From: an uncultured Negativicutes bacterium
Lineage (GTDB): Bacteria > Bacillota > Negativicutes > Veillonellales > Megasphaeraceae
Direction: 5' to 3'
DNA: 64,000 nucleotides
Assembly (NCBI GenBank): GCA_900752195.1
Contig: CAADUJ010000001.1
Coordinates: 25,426 to 89,425, forward strand
The notes beneath the pieces are model-generated. The model saw only the letters and a list, made by a program, of their open reading frames with translations, did no database searches and was not told the origin of the DNA. Below, piece by piece: positions 1-8,316 of the stretch (positions are counted from its first letter, which is position 1; each line of letters opens with the position of its first letter). Both the position numbers and the translations under genes were made by a program.

Positions 1-828
1 TTTATCCTTTAATTTGAAATAGTTATGCTTTACAGTCGTGTTCTTTTCATCGGTGATGGTGTAGACATCAAAGAGCTTCAGTGATTCGATGAAGGGAACA
101 AATTTTTTATAGCCGAAGTTACGGACATCGAAGTCGGAGAATTGTTTACTCAAGAGATTTCCTAAGGTGCCGGAGAATATCCAACCGTTGTCGTCAGAGT
201 TTTCTTCCGTCAACTTTACGAGGGCCTGGCAGATAGTCTGCACATTTTTACCCGATGTATTATCGGCTTTTTCCGTATCCGTTGCCGACGGTGTGCTATC
301 CGATTTGGAGACAGGTGTCTGGTTCATAGATGATGTTTCTGAAATTGATTCCTGTCGGGACAGTTCATCTGAGGCTGCTTCACTTTCCGCTTCTTCTAGG
401 AGTACGTCGAGATATAGAAATTTATTGCATGCCGAAATGAAGGAACGGGGGGTTTTGCTTTCGCCCATGCCCAGAACATATTTCTGCGATTCTCGTAGGC
501 GTGAGGCAAGGCGTGTGAAATCGCTGTCTGAAGAGACGATGCAGAAGCCGTCGAGGTTTGTGGTGTAGAGCAAATCCATCGTATCGATGATGAGCGCTGA
601 ATCGGATGAGTTCTTTCCTGTCGTGTTGCTGTATTGTTGAATCGGCTGAATGGCGTTATTCAATATCGTTGTTCGCCAAGACGCCATTTGCTGGGTCGTC
701 CAGTTACCATAAATCCGTTTATATATGACATCGCCCAGGTTATTTGCTTCCGATAAGATGACATCGATGTATTGAGACGAAATATTTTCTGCATCAATGA
801 GGACTGCCAATTTCATTTCATTATTCAT
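1..828 (-). CDS. NYN domain protein with C-terminal LOTUS/OST-HTH-like region (3' end outside window)
   Basis: The frame reads from ATG at 828 to base 1 without a stop, giving at least 276 residues. The N-terminal ~140 residues look like a NYN (PIN-like) ribonuclease domain: an early LIDAEN motif, a later IIDTMDLL segment and an IVSSDSDFTRLA motif supply the acidic residues expected of a metal-dependent RNase. A Ser/Glu/Asp-rich linker of about 60 residues follows. The C-terminal part (DNGWIFSGTLGNLL... then VRNFGYKKFVPFIE) resembles a LOTUS/OST-HTH RNA-binding domain. GGGAGGG lies about 8 bases upstream of the ATG. The RNA target is unknown. The domain calls are made by eye. Confidence 0.75.
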   Translation of the reverse strand, partial: MNNEMKLAVLIDAENISSQYIDVILSEANNLGDVIYKRIYGNWTTQQMASWRTTILNNAIQPIQQYSNTTGKNSSDSALIIDTMDLLYTTNLDGFCIVSSDSDFTRLASRLRESQKYVLGMGESKTPRSFISACNKFLYLDVLLEEAESEAASDELSRQESISETSSMNQTPVSKSDSTPSATDTEKADNTSGKNVQTICQALVKLTEENSDDNGWIFSGTLGNLLSKQFSDFDVRNFGYKKFVPFIESLKLFDVYTITDEKNTTVKHNYFKLKDK

Positions 829-953
829 GTATGAATACCCTCCCTTTATTACTCTATTTTATCATGATGTATTTCAAATATAAATACCTGAACGGCTGTA
901 GAATCGCAATATAAAGGTTATTTTTAAAAATTTTGTTTGCACTGAAAAAACAG

Positions 954-987
954 TTGTATATTACGAGTGAATATTGTATACTCGTAA
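954..987 (+). promoter_or_regulatory. Promoter and palindromic operator of the Ser/Thr symporter gene
   Basis: TTGTAT (954-959) and TATACT (977-982) are separated by 17 bases and make a good sigma-A-type promoter. A perfect inverted repeat, TTACGAGT (961-968) and ACTCGTAA (980-987), covers the spacer and the -10 box. A protein bound there would block RNA polymerase, so repression is the simplest reading. The regulator is not identifiable from this window. Confidence 0.65.
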
Positions 988-1026
988 TTGTATATTATGT
1001 TTTTATAATTTAAAGGAGTGTTACGT

Positions 1027-2277
1027 ATGAAGGGTTTAATTGCATTTCTAAAGAGAGTGCCCTTGATTGAACAGATCGCAGTTGGTCTTATCATCGGTAT
1101 TCTCCTGGCTGTATTTGTAAAGCCAGTCGTTCCATTCATTACTATTTTTGGGGATCTCTTCGTCAAGGCCTTGAAAGGTGTTGCGCCGGTACTGGTTTTC
1201 TTACTGGTCATGAACGCTATGGTCCAGCGTAAAGATGATGGCAATTCCCGGATGAAGCCGATTATTACGTTATACATCATAGGTACCTTTGCAGCCTCTC
1301 TCGTCGGCGTTGGATTATCCTTTTTATTCCCGTCTGATTTAGTTCTGCAAGTGGCACCGGATGCAAAAATTACACCTCCTGAAGGTATTGCGCAGGTCCT
1401 TCACACCCTGGTTATGAATGTCGTAGATAATCCTGTAAACGCCCTTTTAAATGCCAACTATATCGGCATTCTCGCCTGGGCTATTATCATCGGCATTGCG
1501 CTTCACGATATTGCTGGTAATACGACAAAACAGTTTATGGACGATTTTGCCCAGGGCATTACCAAGGTCGTTACCTGGGTTATCCGCTTTGCTCCTCTCG
1601 GCATCATGGGCCTTGTGGCACAGTCTATCAGTGATAGTGGTCTTTCTGCTTTGATTGGTTACGTCCACCTTTTGGCTGTTCTCATTGGCGCATACCTCCT
1701 CGTGGCCTTGATTATGAATCCGCTCATCGTCTTCTTACATATTCATCGTAATCCCTATCCTCTTGTGTGGGCCACCATCAAGGAAAGCGGCCTGTATGCA
1801 TTTTTTACGAGAAGTTCAGCAGCCAATATTCCTGTCAACCTTTCCTTGTGCAAACGGTTAGGCCTTGATCCGGATACATATACCATTTCCATTCCTCTCG
1901 GTGCAACGATTAACATGGCCGGTGCTTCTATTACCATTTCTGTTCTTGCCCTTGCAGCAGCGCATACCTTAGGCGTTCAGGTAGACATCTTGACGGCTCT
2001 CCTCCTTTGCATCATTTCCACCATCAGTGCCTGTGGTGCATCGGGCGTTGCCGGCGGCTCCCTCCTCCTGATTCCTGTTGCCTGTGCATTCTTTGGAATT
2101 GGTAATGATATTGCCATGCAGGTCGTCGGTGTCGGCTTCATCATCAGCGTCCTTGAAGATGCTTGTGAAACGGCTCTGAACAGTTCGAGCGATGTCCTCT
2201 TTACGGCTACGGCTGAATTCAGCCAACGTGCTAAAGAAGGGACGCTTAAGAGTAGCGATTTATCACCGAAACACTAA
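1027..2277 (+). CDS. sstT: Serine/threonine:Na+ symporter, SstT type
   Basis: This 416-residue membrane protein belongs to the dicarboxylate/amino acid:cation symporter (DAACS) family. The N-terminus ([17 protein letters not shown]) and the pattern of about eight hydrophobic segments plus re-entrant loops match SstT, which takes up serine and threonine with sodium. The Ser-rich [10 protein letters not shown] segment and the later GATINMAG segment are the family's substrate and cation site signatures. ATG at 1027 is preferred over an in-frame GTG at 1018 because AAAGGAG (1012-1018) is correctly spaced only for the ATG. The gene is monocistronic, with its own promoter, operator and terminator. 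Substrate specificity is inferred from family resemblance. Confidence 0.88.
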   Translation: MKGLIAFLKRVPLIEQIAVGLIIGILLAVFVKPVVPFITIFGDLFVKALKGVAPVLVFLLVMNAMVQRKDDGNSRMKPIITLYIIGTFAASLVGVGLSFLFPSDLVLQVAPDAKITPPEGIAQVLHTLVMNVVDNPVNALLNANYIGILAWAIIIGIALHDIAGNTTKQFMDDFAQGITKVVTWVIRFAPLGIMGLVAQSISDSGLSALIGYVHLLAVLIGAYLLVALIMNPLIVFLHIHRNPYPLVWATIKESGLYAFFTRSSAANIPVNLSLCKRLGLDPDTYTISIPLGATINMAGASITISVLALAAAHTLGVQVDILTALLLCIISTISACGASGVAGGSLLLIPVACAFFGIGNDIAMQVVGVGFIISVLEDACETALNSSSDVLFTATAEFSQRAKEGTLKSSDLSPKH

Positions 2278-2739
2278 ACCATAGACATACAAAAATCCGT
2301 AGAAGCCTGTGCTTCTACGGATTTTTTTGCCGTACCGGCGCATTCTGGATATAATAGGCTTTTTGGCCGTCCTGTCAAGGGTATTGGTCCAGATGTTGAG
2401 ATTCTGGCAGCTATTGGAAACAGGCACGTCCATAATGGGCATGGCCGTGCCGAAAAGGTATTGGGGCGAAATGGCGCCATAGTGGGTTGCGTCTTTGACA
2501 TTCTTCCAAGGCGTAACAGGACCCGCTTTTACAAAGCGTTCCCGCGCCTTCGCATAGGGAACGCCCAGATACTGGTAAATTCCATCTTGCAGGGAGCCGC
2601 GGATTTTTCCGCCTGTGATGCTTACGATAGCTGCGTCAGAGGGGATGACGGCGTCTTTTTCGTGGGGATTGTAATTGGCGGCTGCATGGAGAACCGTCAT
2701 CATCCTTTTGAGATACACTAAAATGGGGTTGTAACGCAC
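2263..2739 (-). pseudogene. Truncated type B carboxylesterase remnant
   Basis: Residues about 43-122 of this 158-codon frame match the N-terminus of type B carboxylesterases: GGKIRG, YQYLGVPYAKA, RFVKAGPVTPW and NSCQNLNIWT. They parallel the full-length esterase at 20662-22389. Where that protein continues with the oxyanion-hole HGGG, this frame turns into unrelated sequence running through the sstT terminator, so the catalytic domain is gone. There is no clear ribosome binding site or signal peptide at the 5' end. The rest of the gene was probably lost by deletion up to the sstT terminator. An expressed fragment would be inactive. Confidence 0.75.
2291..2328 (+). terminator. Rho-independent terminator after sstT
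   Basis: AAAATCCGTAGAAGC and GCTTCTACGGATTTT form a perfect stem with a four-base loop and a run of seven T. The hairpin also lies inside the tail of the esterase remnant on the opposite strand. Confidence 0.9.
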
Positions 2740-2998
2740 TGCGGATATAAAAGCCGTTTCTATTCTATGGTATTCTGCGGCAGAATAAGTATCAAGATTC
2801 GGTAAAACGTAAGGGACCTGATAAAAAACGATAGAAAAACTGAAAAATGCCCAGTATATGCGCCTTAGTCAGTCTTGTTTTTAAGTACGATATCTAAAAC
2901 ATATGCTCCACAATACAAAACAGGTATTTGTATAAAAAGGCTCTATCCCAAATAATAAAAAGAAAGAAGAAACTGGCAGCATTGGAGGAAATGAGTAG

Positions 2999-4147
2999 AT
3001 GCATTACAGAAAACTTGGCAGAACGGGTCTCATGGTAAGTGAAATTGCCATGGGATGTAAAGGCTTTTTCGAAGAAGACTGTGCCATGGCAAGAAAGCTC
3101 TTTGATGAAGCAGAAAAAGTGGGAATCAATTATTTTGACCTTTACGCTCCCAATCCTGATATGAGACGCGCTGTAGGGGCGGCCCTCAAGGGCCGGCGCG
3201 ACAAGTTCATCATTCAAGGGCATTTGTGCTCTGTGTGGAAAAATGGGCAGTACCTGCGAACGCGGAACCTTGCGGAAGTGAAGACAGGATTTCATGATAT
3301 GCTGAACCTTCTTGGCGTGGATTATATCGACGTGGGGCTCATCCATTACTGTGACAGCCTTTCGGACTGGCAGAATATTTTGGATAAGGGCGTCCTGGAC
3401 TATGCCGAAACCCTTAAAAACGCAGGGAAAATCGGTCATATTGGACTTTCGTCCCATAATCCCGTCGTGGCACGGAAAGCGGTGGAAACGGGAAAAATCG
3501 AAGTCCTCATGTTCAGCGTCAATCCCTGCTACGACTTGCAGCCAGCTGATGAAAACGTCGAAAAAATCTGGGCTGCCGAAGCCTATGACCATTCACTTCT
3601 CAATATGGACCCGGAACGGGAAAAACTCTACGAACTTTGCGAGGAAAAGGGCGTTGGCATTACGGTCATGAAAGCCTTTGGCGGCGGGGATCTTCTCGAT
3701 GCGTCCTTGTCTCCGGCGGCAGTTGCTTTGACGCCGGCCCAATGCATTGGCTATGCCCTCAGCCGGCCGGCGGCCGCCACGGTTTGCTGTGGTGCGCGCA
3801 GTGTGGAGCAGCTCCGGGAAAGTGCCCGCTATGCATCGCTTCCCGAGAAAGAACGAGATTATGCCAAGGCCCTTGCCAGTTTCCCTAATATTAGCTGGAA
3901 GGGGCACTGCATGTACTGCAATCATTGCCTGCCCTGCCCGAAAGAAATCAATATTGCTGATGTGACAAAATTCTATAACCTTACGGCGGCAGAAGGCTTT
4001 ATCCCTGAAACGGTGAGGGAGCATTATAAAGTTCTGACCCATCATGCCAGTGAATGCATCCACTGCGGTGCCTGCGAAAAGCGATGTCCCTTTGCTGTTC
4101 CCATTCGGGAAAATATGCGTAAAGCGGCAGAAACCTTTGGCTATTGA
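2999..4147 (+). CDS. Aldo/keto reductase with C-terminal 4Fe-4S ferredoxin domain
   Basis: 382 residues. The N-terminal ~280 residues form an aldo-keto reductase barrel (LGRTGLMVSEIAMG opening; INYFDLY near residue 46 with the catalytic Asp and a Tyr; IGHIGLSSHNP). The C-terminus adds two cysteine clusters, CMYCNHCLPCP and CIHCGACEKRCPF, that would bind two 4Fe-4S clusters. This architecture is common in anaerobes and suggests ferredoxin-linked rather than purely NAD(P)H-linked electron transfer. The substrate is unknown. GGAGG lies about 14 bases before the ATG. The 260 bases upstream hold no other gene, only a short dyad around TTCTGCGGCAGAA near 2771. Confidence 0.9.
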   Translation: MHYRKLGRTGLMVSEIAMGCKGFFEEDCAMARKLFDEAEKVGINYFDLYAPNPDMRRAVGAALKGRRDKFIIQGHLCSVWKNGQYLRTRNLAEVKTGFHDMLNLLGVDYIDVGLIHYCDSLSDWQNILDKGVLDYAETLKNAGKIGHIGLSSHNPVVARKAVETGKIEVLMFSVNPCYDLQPADENVEKIWAAEAYDHSLLNMDPEREKLYELCEEKGVGITVMKAFGGGDLLDASLSPAAVALTPAQCIGYALSRPAAATVCCGARSVEQLRESARYASLPEKERDYAKALASFPNISWKGHCMYCNHCLPCPKEINIADVTKFYNLTAAEGFIPETVREHYKVLTHHASECIHCGACEKRCPFAVPIRENMRKAAETFGY

Positions 4148-4196
4148 AAAAAGACAGCCTCATTATCGTTACCTTCACAAGTGATACATAAAAAAG

Positions 4197-4241
4197 AAAG
4201 CACGGTTCCTTGACTCATAGTCAGTATGGAATCGTGCTTTT
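4197..4241 (+). terminator. Terminator between convergent aldo/keto reductase and mupG
   Basis: AAAGCACGGTTCC and GGAATCGTGCTTT pair with one wobble around an ~18-base loop. A T-run follows on the plus strand and an A-run on the other side, so it may serve both convergent genes. Confidence 0.75.
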
Positions 4242-4304
4242 CGGTGTTGCCTTGCATAGGCGCACTCTTTAGGGCGATGGGCCGGTGATTGGAGAGAATC
4301 ACTG

Positions 4305-5390
4305 TTATTTCCGGACGCTGTATAGGCGGAAGGGCCGTCCCGGCGTGATGTAGTCTAAAAGAAACCGTTCTTTTGGAACGATAGAAGCGATGATATTGGT
4401 ACGCGTTTCCGGCGGTAATTCACGGAGGATAATCTGTACTTCCCCTTTGTACCTTTTAAAGAGGTCATTATCGACGGTAATATCACCTATATGGCGGGGA
4501 CGGCGGCCCGTTTCGTCAGGTCTAATGGAATGGTCTCTGGTATAGGCCCGGCCTTCGGCGGCGCGAATAGCGTCGCGGGCAGGGTCGCAGCGCGCTGTAA
4601 AAGAGGCTGTCAAGAGGTCGTACAGGAAGGGGTCTCTCGTATGGACGTGCATGGCTACGATGACGCAGTTTTTATCTTCTTTACCTATGGTGCCTAAGGT
4701 GACGAGTTCTTCATGAGAGGGGAAGGAGTCGCCGATGCACAGGAACGAGACGCCTAAGGCCAGCATGTGACGGGCAGCGAGGCTGATACTGGCATGGCGG
4801 TGGCATTCCAATGTCGGCAGGCCTTCGAAAAGAGGTCCCCGCCGTCCCGACTGGGATGGGATAAAAGCGCCGACTTTGATGCCTTCGTCGGCGAGGAACT
4901 TGTTCTGACTGATGAAATAGTTTTCGTCCAGACCTGTATTCGGGCGGGGGTAGAAATTATGCATACCTTCAATATGGTCGAAACGAGCGCCATAGTGATG
5001 CAAGTCTTTCAGATAGTCCGGTGTCAGTGTTGATGCATTGAGTTGTACTTGCATGACCTGGCTGAATAAGGCGATTTTTCTCATGTCGAAGCCATAATCG
5101 AAACGGACTGTCCGAATATGGGCGTTATCGAAGGCCTGAGGCGTTATGGCATCGATGCCAAGAAGGTCCTGCGTTTCGGGAGAGATGTCAGCGATGATAT
5201 CCATATCACGGTCGGCGGCTTCAGAAAATACTGTCTTTACTTCGTGACGCAAGCGGCTGCGGTTGGCTTCGGGGATGTGAAGAGATGTGAAGATACGCGT
5301 AATGCCTTGGGCGGCAGCGTCGTCGACGAGGGCTGCGTAATCTATTGGCTTTGGAGATAATCCTGGATAGAGGGAAATGCCTGTGTTCAT
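4305..5390 (-). CDS. mupG: 6-phospho-N-acetylmuramidase MupG (DUF871 family)
   Basis: 361 residues with the DUF871/MupG layout: an N-terminal TIM-barrel region (ISLYPG opening, IFTSLHIPE) and a C-terminal cyclophilin-like region of about 110 residues. The characterised Staphylococcus aureus protein hydrolyses MurNAc-6-phosphate-GlcNAc in the cytoplasm. Here it is the last gene of murQ-murP-mupG, the same gene set as in S. aureus, which strongly supports that role. AAGGAG precedes the ATG. The product would pass MurNAc-6-P to MurQ. Family and context are clear; activity is inferred. Confidence 0.85.
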   Translation of the reverse strand: MNTGISLYPGLSPKPIDYAALVDDAAAQGITRIFTSLHIPEANRSRLRHEVKTVFSEAADRDMDIIADISPETQDLLGIDAITPQAFDNAHIRTVRFDYGFDMRKIALFSQVMQVQLNASTLTPDYLKDLHHYGARFDHIEGMHNFYPRPNTGLDENYFISQNKFLADEGIKVGAFIPSQSGRRGPLFEGLPTLECHRHASISLAARHMLALGVSFLCIGDSFPSHEELVTLGTIGKEDKNCVIVAMHVHTRDPFLYDLLTASFTARCDPARDAIRAAEGRAYTRDHSIRPDETGRRPRHIGDITVDNDLFKRYKGEVQIILRELPPETRTNIIASIVPKERFLLDYITPGRPFRLYSVRK

Positions 5391-5404
5391 GATGAACTCC
5401 TTTT

Positions 5405-6808
5405 TTAGTTTGGTACGTCGTCGAAACCGATGATCCAGGTGGCGATGAAACCGACGACGTATGCAGAAAATAGACCGGCAAGATAGATGGGAATGTTATC
5501 CGTTCCCGGGGCTAAGGGAAGACCGGAAATGCCAAGCGTCCGGGAGCCTACCATATAGGCAGCTTCTACGGCACCACCTACGGCACCACCGAGGCAAGCA
5601 CCTATAAATGGTTTTCCCAAGGGAAGCGTGACGCCGTAGATGAGGGGCTCACCGATTCCCATGAGACCGACTGGGAGAGCCGATGCAATGGTGCGGCGCA
5701 GAGCCTTGTTTTTCGTCTTGACGTATACGGCGAGGGATGCGCCGACCTGACCGCCACCGGCCATGGCCAGGATGGGAAGTAAAATCGTGACGCCATAACG
5801 CGATAAGAGCTCTGCATGAATAGGAGTTAATCCCTGATGGACACCGAGCATGACCATAGGAAGGAAGGTCCCGCCCAGGATAAATCCCGTTATAGCACCA
5901 CCACGGCCAATAGATTCCGTTGCCCCATAGCCTATGGCTTCTGATACATAGCCGCCGATAGGTTGACAAATAAATAAGGCGACGAAGGTAGAAAGGAGCA
6001 CGACAAGAAGCGGAGTAACGAAGAGGTCGAACATATCCGGTATGAGGCGGTGCAATTTTTTTTCCAGCCACGATGAAAAGAGAACGACTAATATGACGGC
6101 AATGATTCCACCGCGTCCTGGTACGAGTGCCGTGTCGTGTCCGATGACGATTTGTGATAGATTGGGATGACTCAGGATGGCCGCCATGACACCGCCAAGG
6201 GCAGGAGACCCACCGAAAACAGATGCGGCATTCATGCCGACGAAGATATTAAGTCCCCAAAATGCCGCGTTACCGGCAATGGCAAGAATCTGGATGACCG
6301 GGTCCTGCGTAAGTGCCGGATTGGCCTTTACGACAATATTTACGATGCCGGCGATGAGACCACAGGCGATGAAGGCGGGAATGATGGGGACGAAGATTTG
6401 AGAGATTTTTTTAAGGGCCAGTTTGGCAGGAGTGGCGTTCTTTTGACGCAGGGCTTCATGTAATTCTGCCCCATCACCGACAGTGGCCTTTTTGGCTAGG
6501 GACGCAACGCTATCAGGTGTCGTGACGTTTTCCTTGGAGGAAGACGCAGGGTGGGAGGTTTCTTCTTTTACGATTGCCTGGAATGCTTTTGCCAGGTGCG
6601 TCGCTTTTCCAGGGCCTACGATGACCTGCCATTCGTCACCAGATTTATTAACGCCTAACACACCTTTTACTGCGGCAAGCTGTTCCTTCGTAAAATGTTC
6701 GTCTTTGACGTAAAAACGAAGGCGCGTCATACAATTATAGGATTTTGTGATGTTATCAGAGGGACCGACAATATCATAAAGCTCCTGGGCTAGTTTTGTA
6801 TCATCCAT
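5405..6808 (-). CDS. murP: PTS N-acetylmuramic acid/MurNAc-GlcNAc transporter, EIIBC
   Basis: 467 residues. The N-terminal ~85 residues are a glucose-superfamily EIIB domain with the phosphorylated cysteine in SYNCMTRLRF. A polar linker follows, then a multi-spanning EIIC domain (PIIPAFIACGLIAG; GIGEPLIYGVTLPLGKPF). There is no EIIA domain, so phosphate must come from a separate glucose-type EIIA, as for MurP elsewhere. It starts 3 bases after murQ stops and is followed by mupG. It should import MurNAc or its disaccharide with phosphorylation at C6. The MurNAc assignment over other sugars rests mainly on the flanking murQ and mupG. Confidence 0.87.
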   Translation of the reverse strand: MDDTKLAQELYDIVGPSDNITKSYNCMTRLRFYVKDEHFTKEQLAAVKGVLGVNKSGDEWQVIVGPGKATHLAKAFQAIVKEETSHPASSSKENVTTPDSVASLAKKATVGDGAELHEALRQKNATPAKLALKKISQIFVPIIPAFIACGLIAGIVNIVVKANPALTQDPVIQILAIAGNAAFWGLNIFVGMNAASVFGGSPALGGVMAAILSHPNLSQIVIGHDTALVPGRGGIIAVILVVLFSSWLEKKLHRLIPDMFDLFVTPLLVVLLSTFVALFICQPIGGYVSEAIGYGATESIGRGGAITGFILGGTFLPMVMLGVHQGLTPIHAELLSRYGVTILLPILAMAGGGQVGASLAVYVKTKNKALRRTIASALPVGLMGIGEPLIYGVTLPLGKPFIGACLGGAVGGAVEAAYMVGSRTLGISGLPLAPGTDNIPIYLAGLFSAYVVGFIATWIIGFDDVPN

Positions 6809-6811
6809 TCG

Positions 6812-7723
6812 TCATGCTTCCTTTCCATCCATCTGCAGCGCATTGGCCACGTATCCGTGAGCGTCATCAAGCCGCTTTTTTGCTTCTTCTGCCGGTATGG
6901 ATAAGAGTATCATGACGATAGCTGTTTTCGCGTTTCCTTGCGACTGGCCCAGGGCTTTTATGGCATCGTCACGATTGCAGCCCGTAGCTTCCATGACGAT
7001 GTGACGGGCTCGTTCTTCTAATTTCTTGTTCGAACACTTTACATCGACCATGAGATTGCCATAGACCTTGCCTAAGCGGATCATCGTGCCTGTAGATATC
7101 ATATTGAGGATCATCTTTTGCGCAGTTCCTGCTTTCATACGCGTTGAGCCGGTAATGACCTCAGCACCGACGATGGCACAAATATCGATGTCTGAGCAGG
7201 CGGCAATAAGGGAGTCAGGAGAAGCGTCGACCGAAATCGTTAAGGCGCCTTTTTCCCTGGCATAGGTCAGGCCGCCTACGACGTATGGCGTCCGGCCTGA
7301 GGCACTAAGACCGACGACGGCATCAAGTGCTGTCAGATTTTTTGCGGCAAGATCAGAAGCGCCTAGTTCAGGAGAATCTTCAGCACCTTCACGGGCTTTG
7401 AAGATGGCTTCATAGCCGCCGGCGATGATTCCCTGAACGAGATCTGGATCTGTCGAATAGGTCGGCGGACATTCTACGGCATCGAGTATACCCAGACGTC
7501 CTGATGTACCTGAACCCATATAAAACAAACGACCGCCCTGACGGATCCGTTCTGTAATGGCATCGATAGCTTTTGCAACATCTGGCAGGATGGACTCTAC
7601 TGCTGCGGCAACGCCTTTGTCTTCTTCGTTTATGATGCGTACCATGTCAAGTGTAGAAACACTGTCGATGTGGATGCTTCGGGTATTGCGTTTCTCCGTC
7701 GCCAGGAGAGATAACTCTATCAT
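6812..7723 (-). CDS. murQ: N-acetylmuramic acid 6-phosphate etherase
   Basis: 303 residues, the usual length for MurQ. A SIS domain holds FYMGSGTSGRLGILDAVECPPT, the family's sugar-phosphate and catalytic region. The C-terminus (LEERARHIVMEATGC) is also typical. MurQ cleaves the lactyl ether of MurNAc-6-P to GlcNAc-6-P and D-lactate. The frame is open 14 codons further upstream, but the start at 7723 has AAGAGG about 8 bases before the ATG and gives the family N-terminus. It is the first gene of the murQ-murP-mupG operon. No MurR-type regulator lies nearby. Confidence 0.92.
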   Translation of the reverse strand: MIELSLLATEKRNTRSIHIDSVSTLDMVRIINEEDKGVAAAVESILPDVAKAIDAITERIRQGGRLFYMGSGTSGRLGILDAVECPPTYSTDPDLVQGIIAGGYEAIFKAREGAEDSPELGASDLAAKNLTALDAVVGLSASGRTPYVVGGLTYAREKGALTISVDASPDSLIAACSDIDICAIVGAEVITGSTRMKAGTAQKMILNMISTGTMIRLGKVYGNLMVDVKCSNKKLEERARHIVMEATGCNRDDAIKALGQSQGNAKTAIVMILLSIPAEEAKKRLDDAHGYVANALQMDGKEA

Positions 7724-8145
7724 AACAAAACCTCTTTTCTGCGCGGGCGGTCCGTTCCTTGCCAAAACGCAGATATGCTGAACTGGCCAGGCGAACGGAG
7801 CGACTTTCCGTGCATTGTTTATTTCTTTGCTCGATGGGCTCGCATTAGAGCAGATAGGGTTTGATATAGCGGCATGAAGTGTATTGCAATCACTGTTTTG
7901 TCCAATGGCGGCCTTACCCCCCCCTGCCTGCTAATGCAGTTCTCGTCCCCTTGCCCACCAAGGAACGTATGACTTCGCCTAAAAATTTTAAGAAGGGAAC
8001 GCGAAGCGTCTTAGCCGCTGAAGGTGGCATGCAGCCGTGGCGAAGTCACCTATTATTATAAAGAAAAGAAGTGTAAAAAAAAAGTCCGTATCCTTATGAT
8101 CGCCACCGATGGCTTATAGCTTCATGACAGCGTAGTATTCTCTTC
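7724..8145. other. Intergenic region upstream of murQ; C8 tract and long dyad, no gene recognised
   Basis: About 420 bases without a convincing gene. It holds a run of eight C (7917-7924) and a 10-base perfect dyad, TGACTTCGCC (7970-7979) and GGCGAAGTCA (8039-8048), around ~60 bases. That arrangement could fold as an RNA or mark a dispersed intergenic repeat. The murQ promoter should lie here but no clear -35/-10 pair was found. A 60-codon plus-strand frame (7879-8061) has no ribosome binding site or recognisable sequence and was not called. Confidence 0.4.
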
Positions 8146-8174
8146 TTGATGAGATGTATATTGTGTGATAAAAT
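8146..8174 (+). promoter_or_regulatory. Promoter of tRNA-Arg(CCT)
   Basis: TTGATG (8146-8151) and TAAAAT (8169-8174) are separated by exactly 17 bases. They end 15 bases before the mature tRNA. Confidence 0.65.
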
Positions 8175-8189
8175 ACGTGTGTGGATTGT

Positions 8190-8266
8190 GCGCCCATAGC
8201 TCAGCTGGATAGAGCAGCAGTTTCCTAAACTGCGTGTCGGATGTTCGAGTCATCTTGGGCGCACCA
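8190..8266 (+). tRNA. tRNA-Arg (anticodon CCT)
   Basis: A 77-base cloverleaf with acceptor stem GCGCCCA/TGGGCGC. The anticodon stem GCAGT/ACTGC holds loop TTCCTAA, giving anticodon CCT. The T-arm is GGATG-TTCGAGT-CATCT, and CCA is encoded. It would read AGG codons. The next gene starts about 50 bases downstream without an obvious terminator, so read-through is possible. Confidence 0.95.
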
Positions 8267-8316
8267 TTTTTTTATCTGAATTAATTATCGTTATGTAATA
8301 AAGGTTGGTGTGTACC

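Noticed and set aside
167..568. Plus-strand frame of 133 codons at the left edge
   Set aside because: Lies opposite the NYN/LOTUS gene, whose reading frame is continuous and has recognisable motifs.
2894..3592. Minus-strand open frame of 232 codons
   Set aside because: Overlaps the aldo/keto reductase gene, which has clear motifs. The reverse frame has none.
7879..8061. 60-codon plus-strand frame in the murQ upstream gap
   Set aside because: No ribosome binding site, and it crosses the C8 tract and a dyad. It is more likely non-coding.
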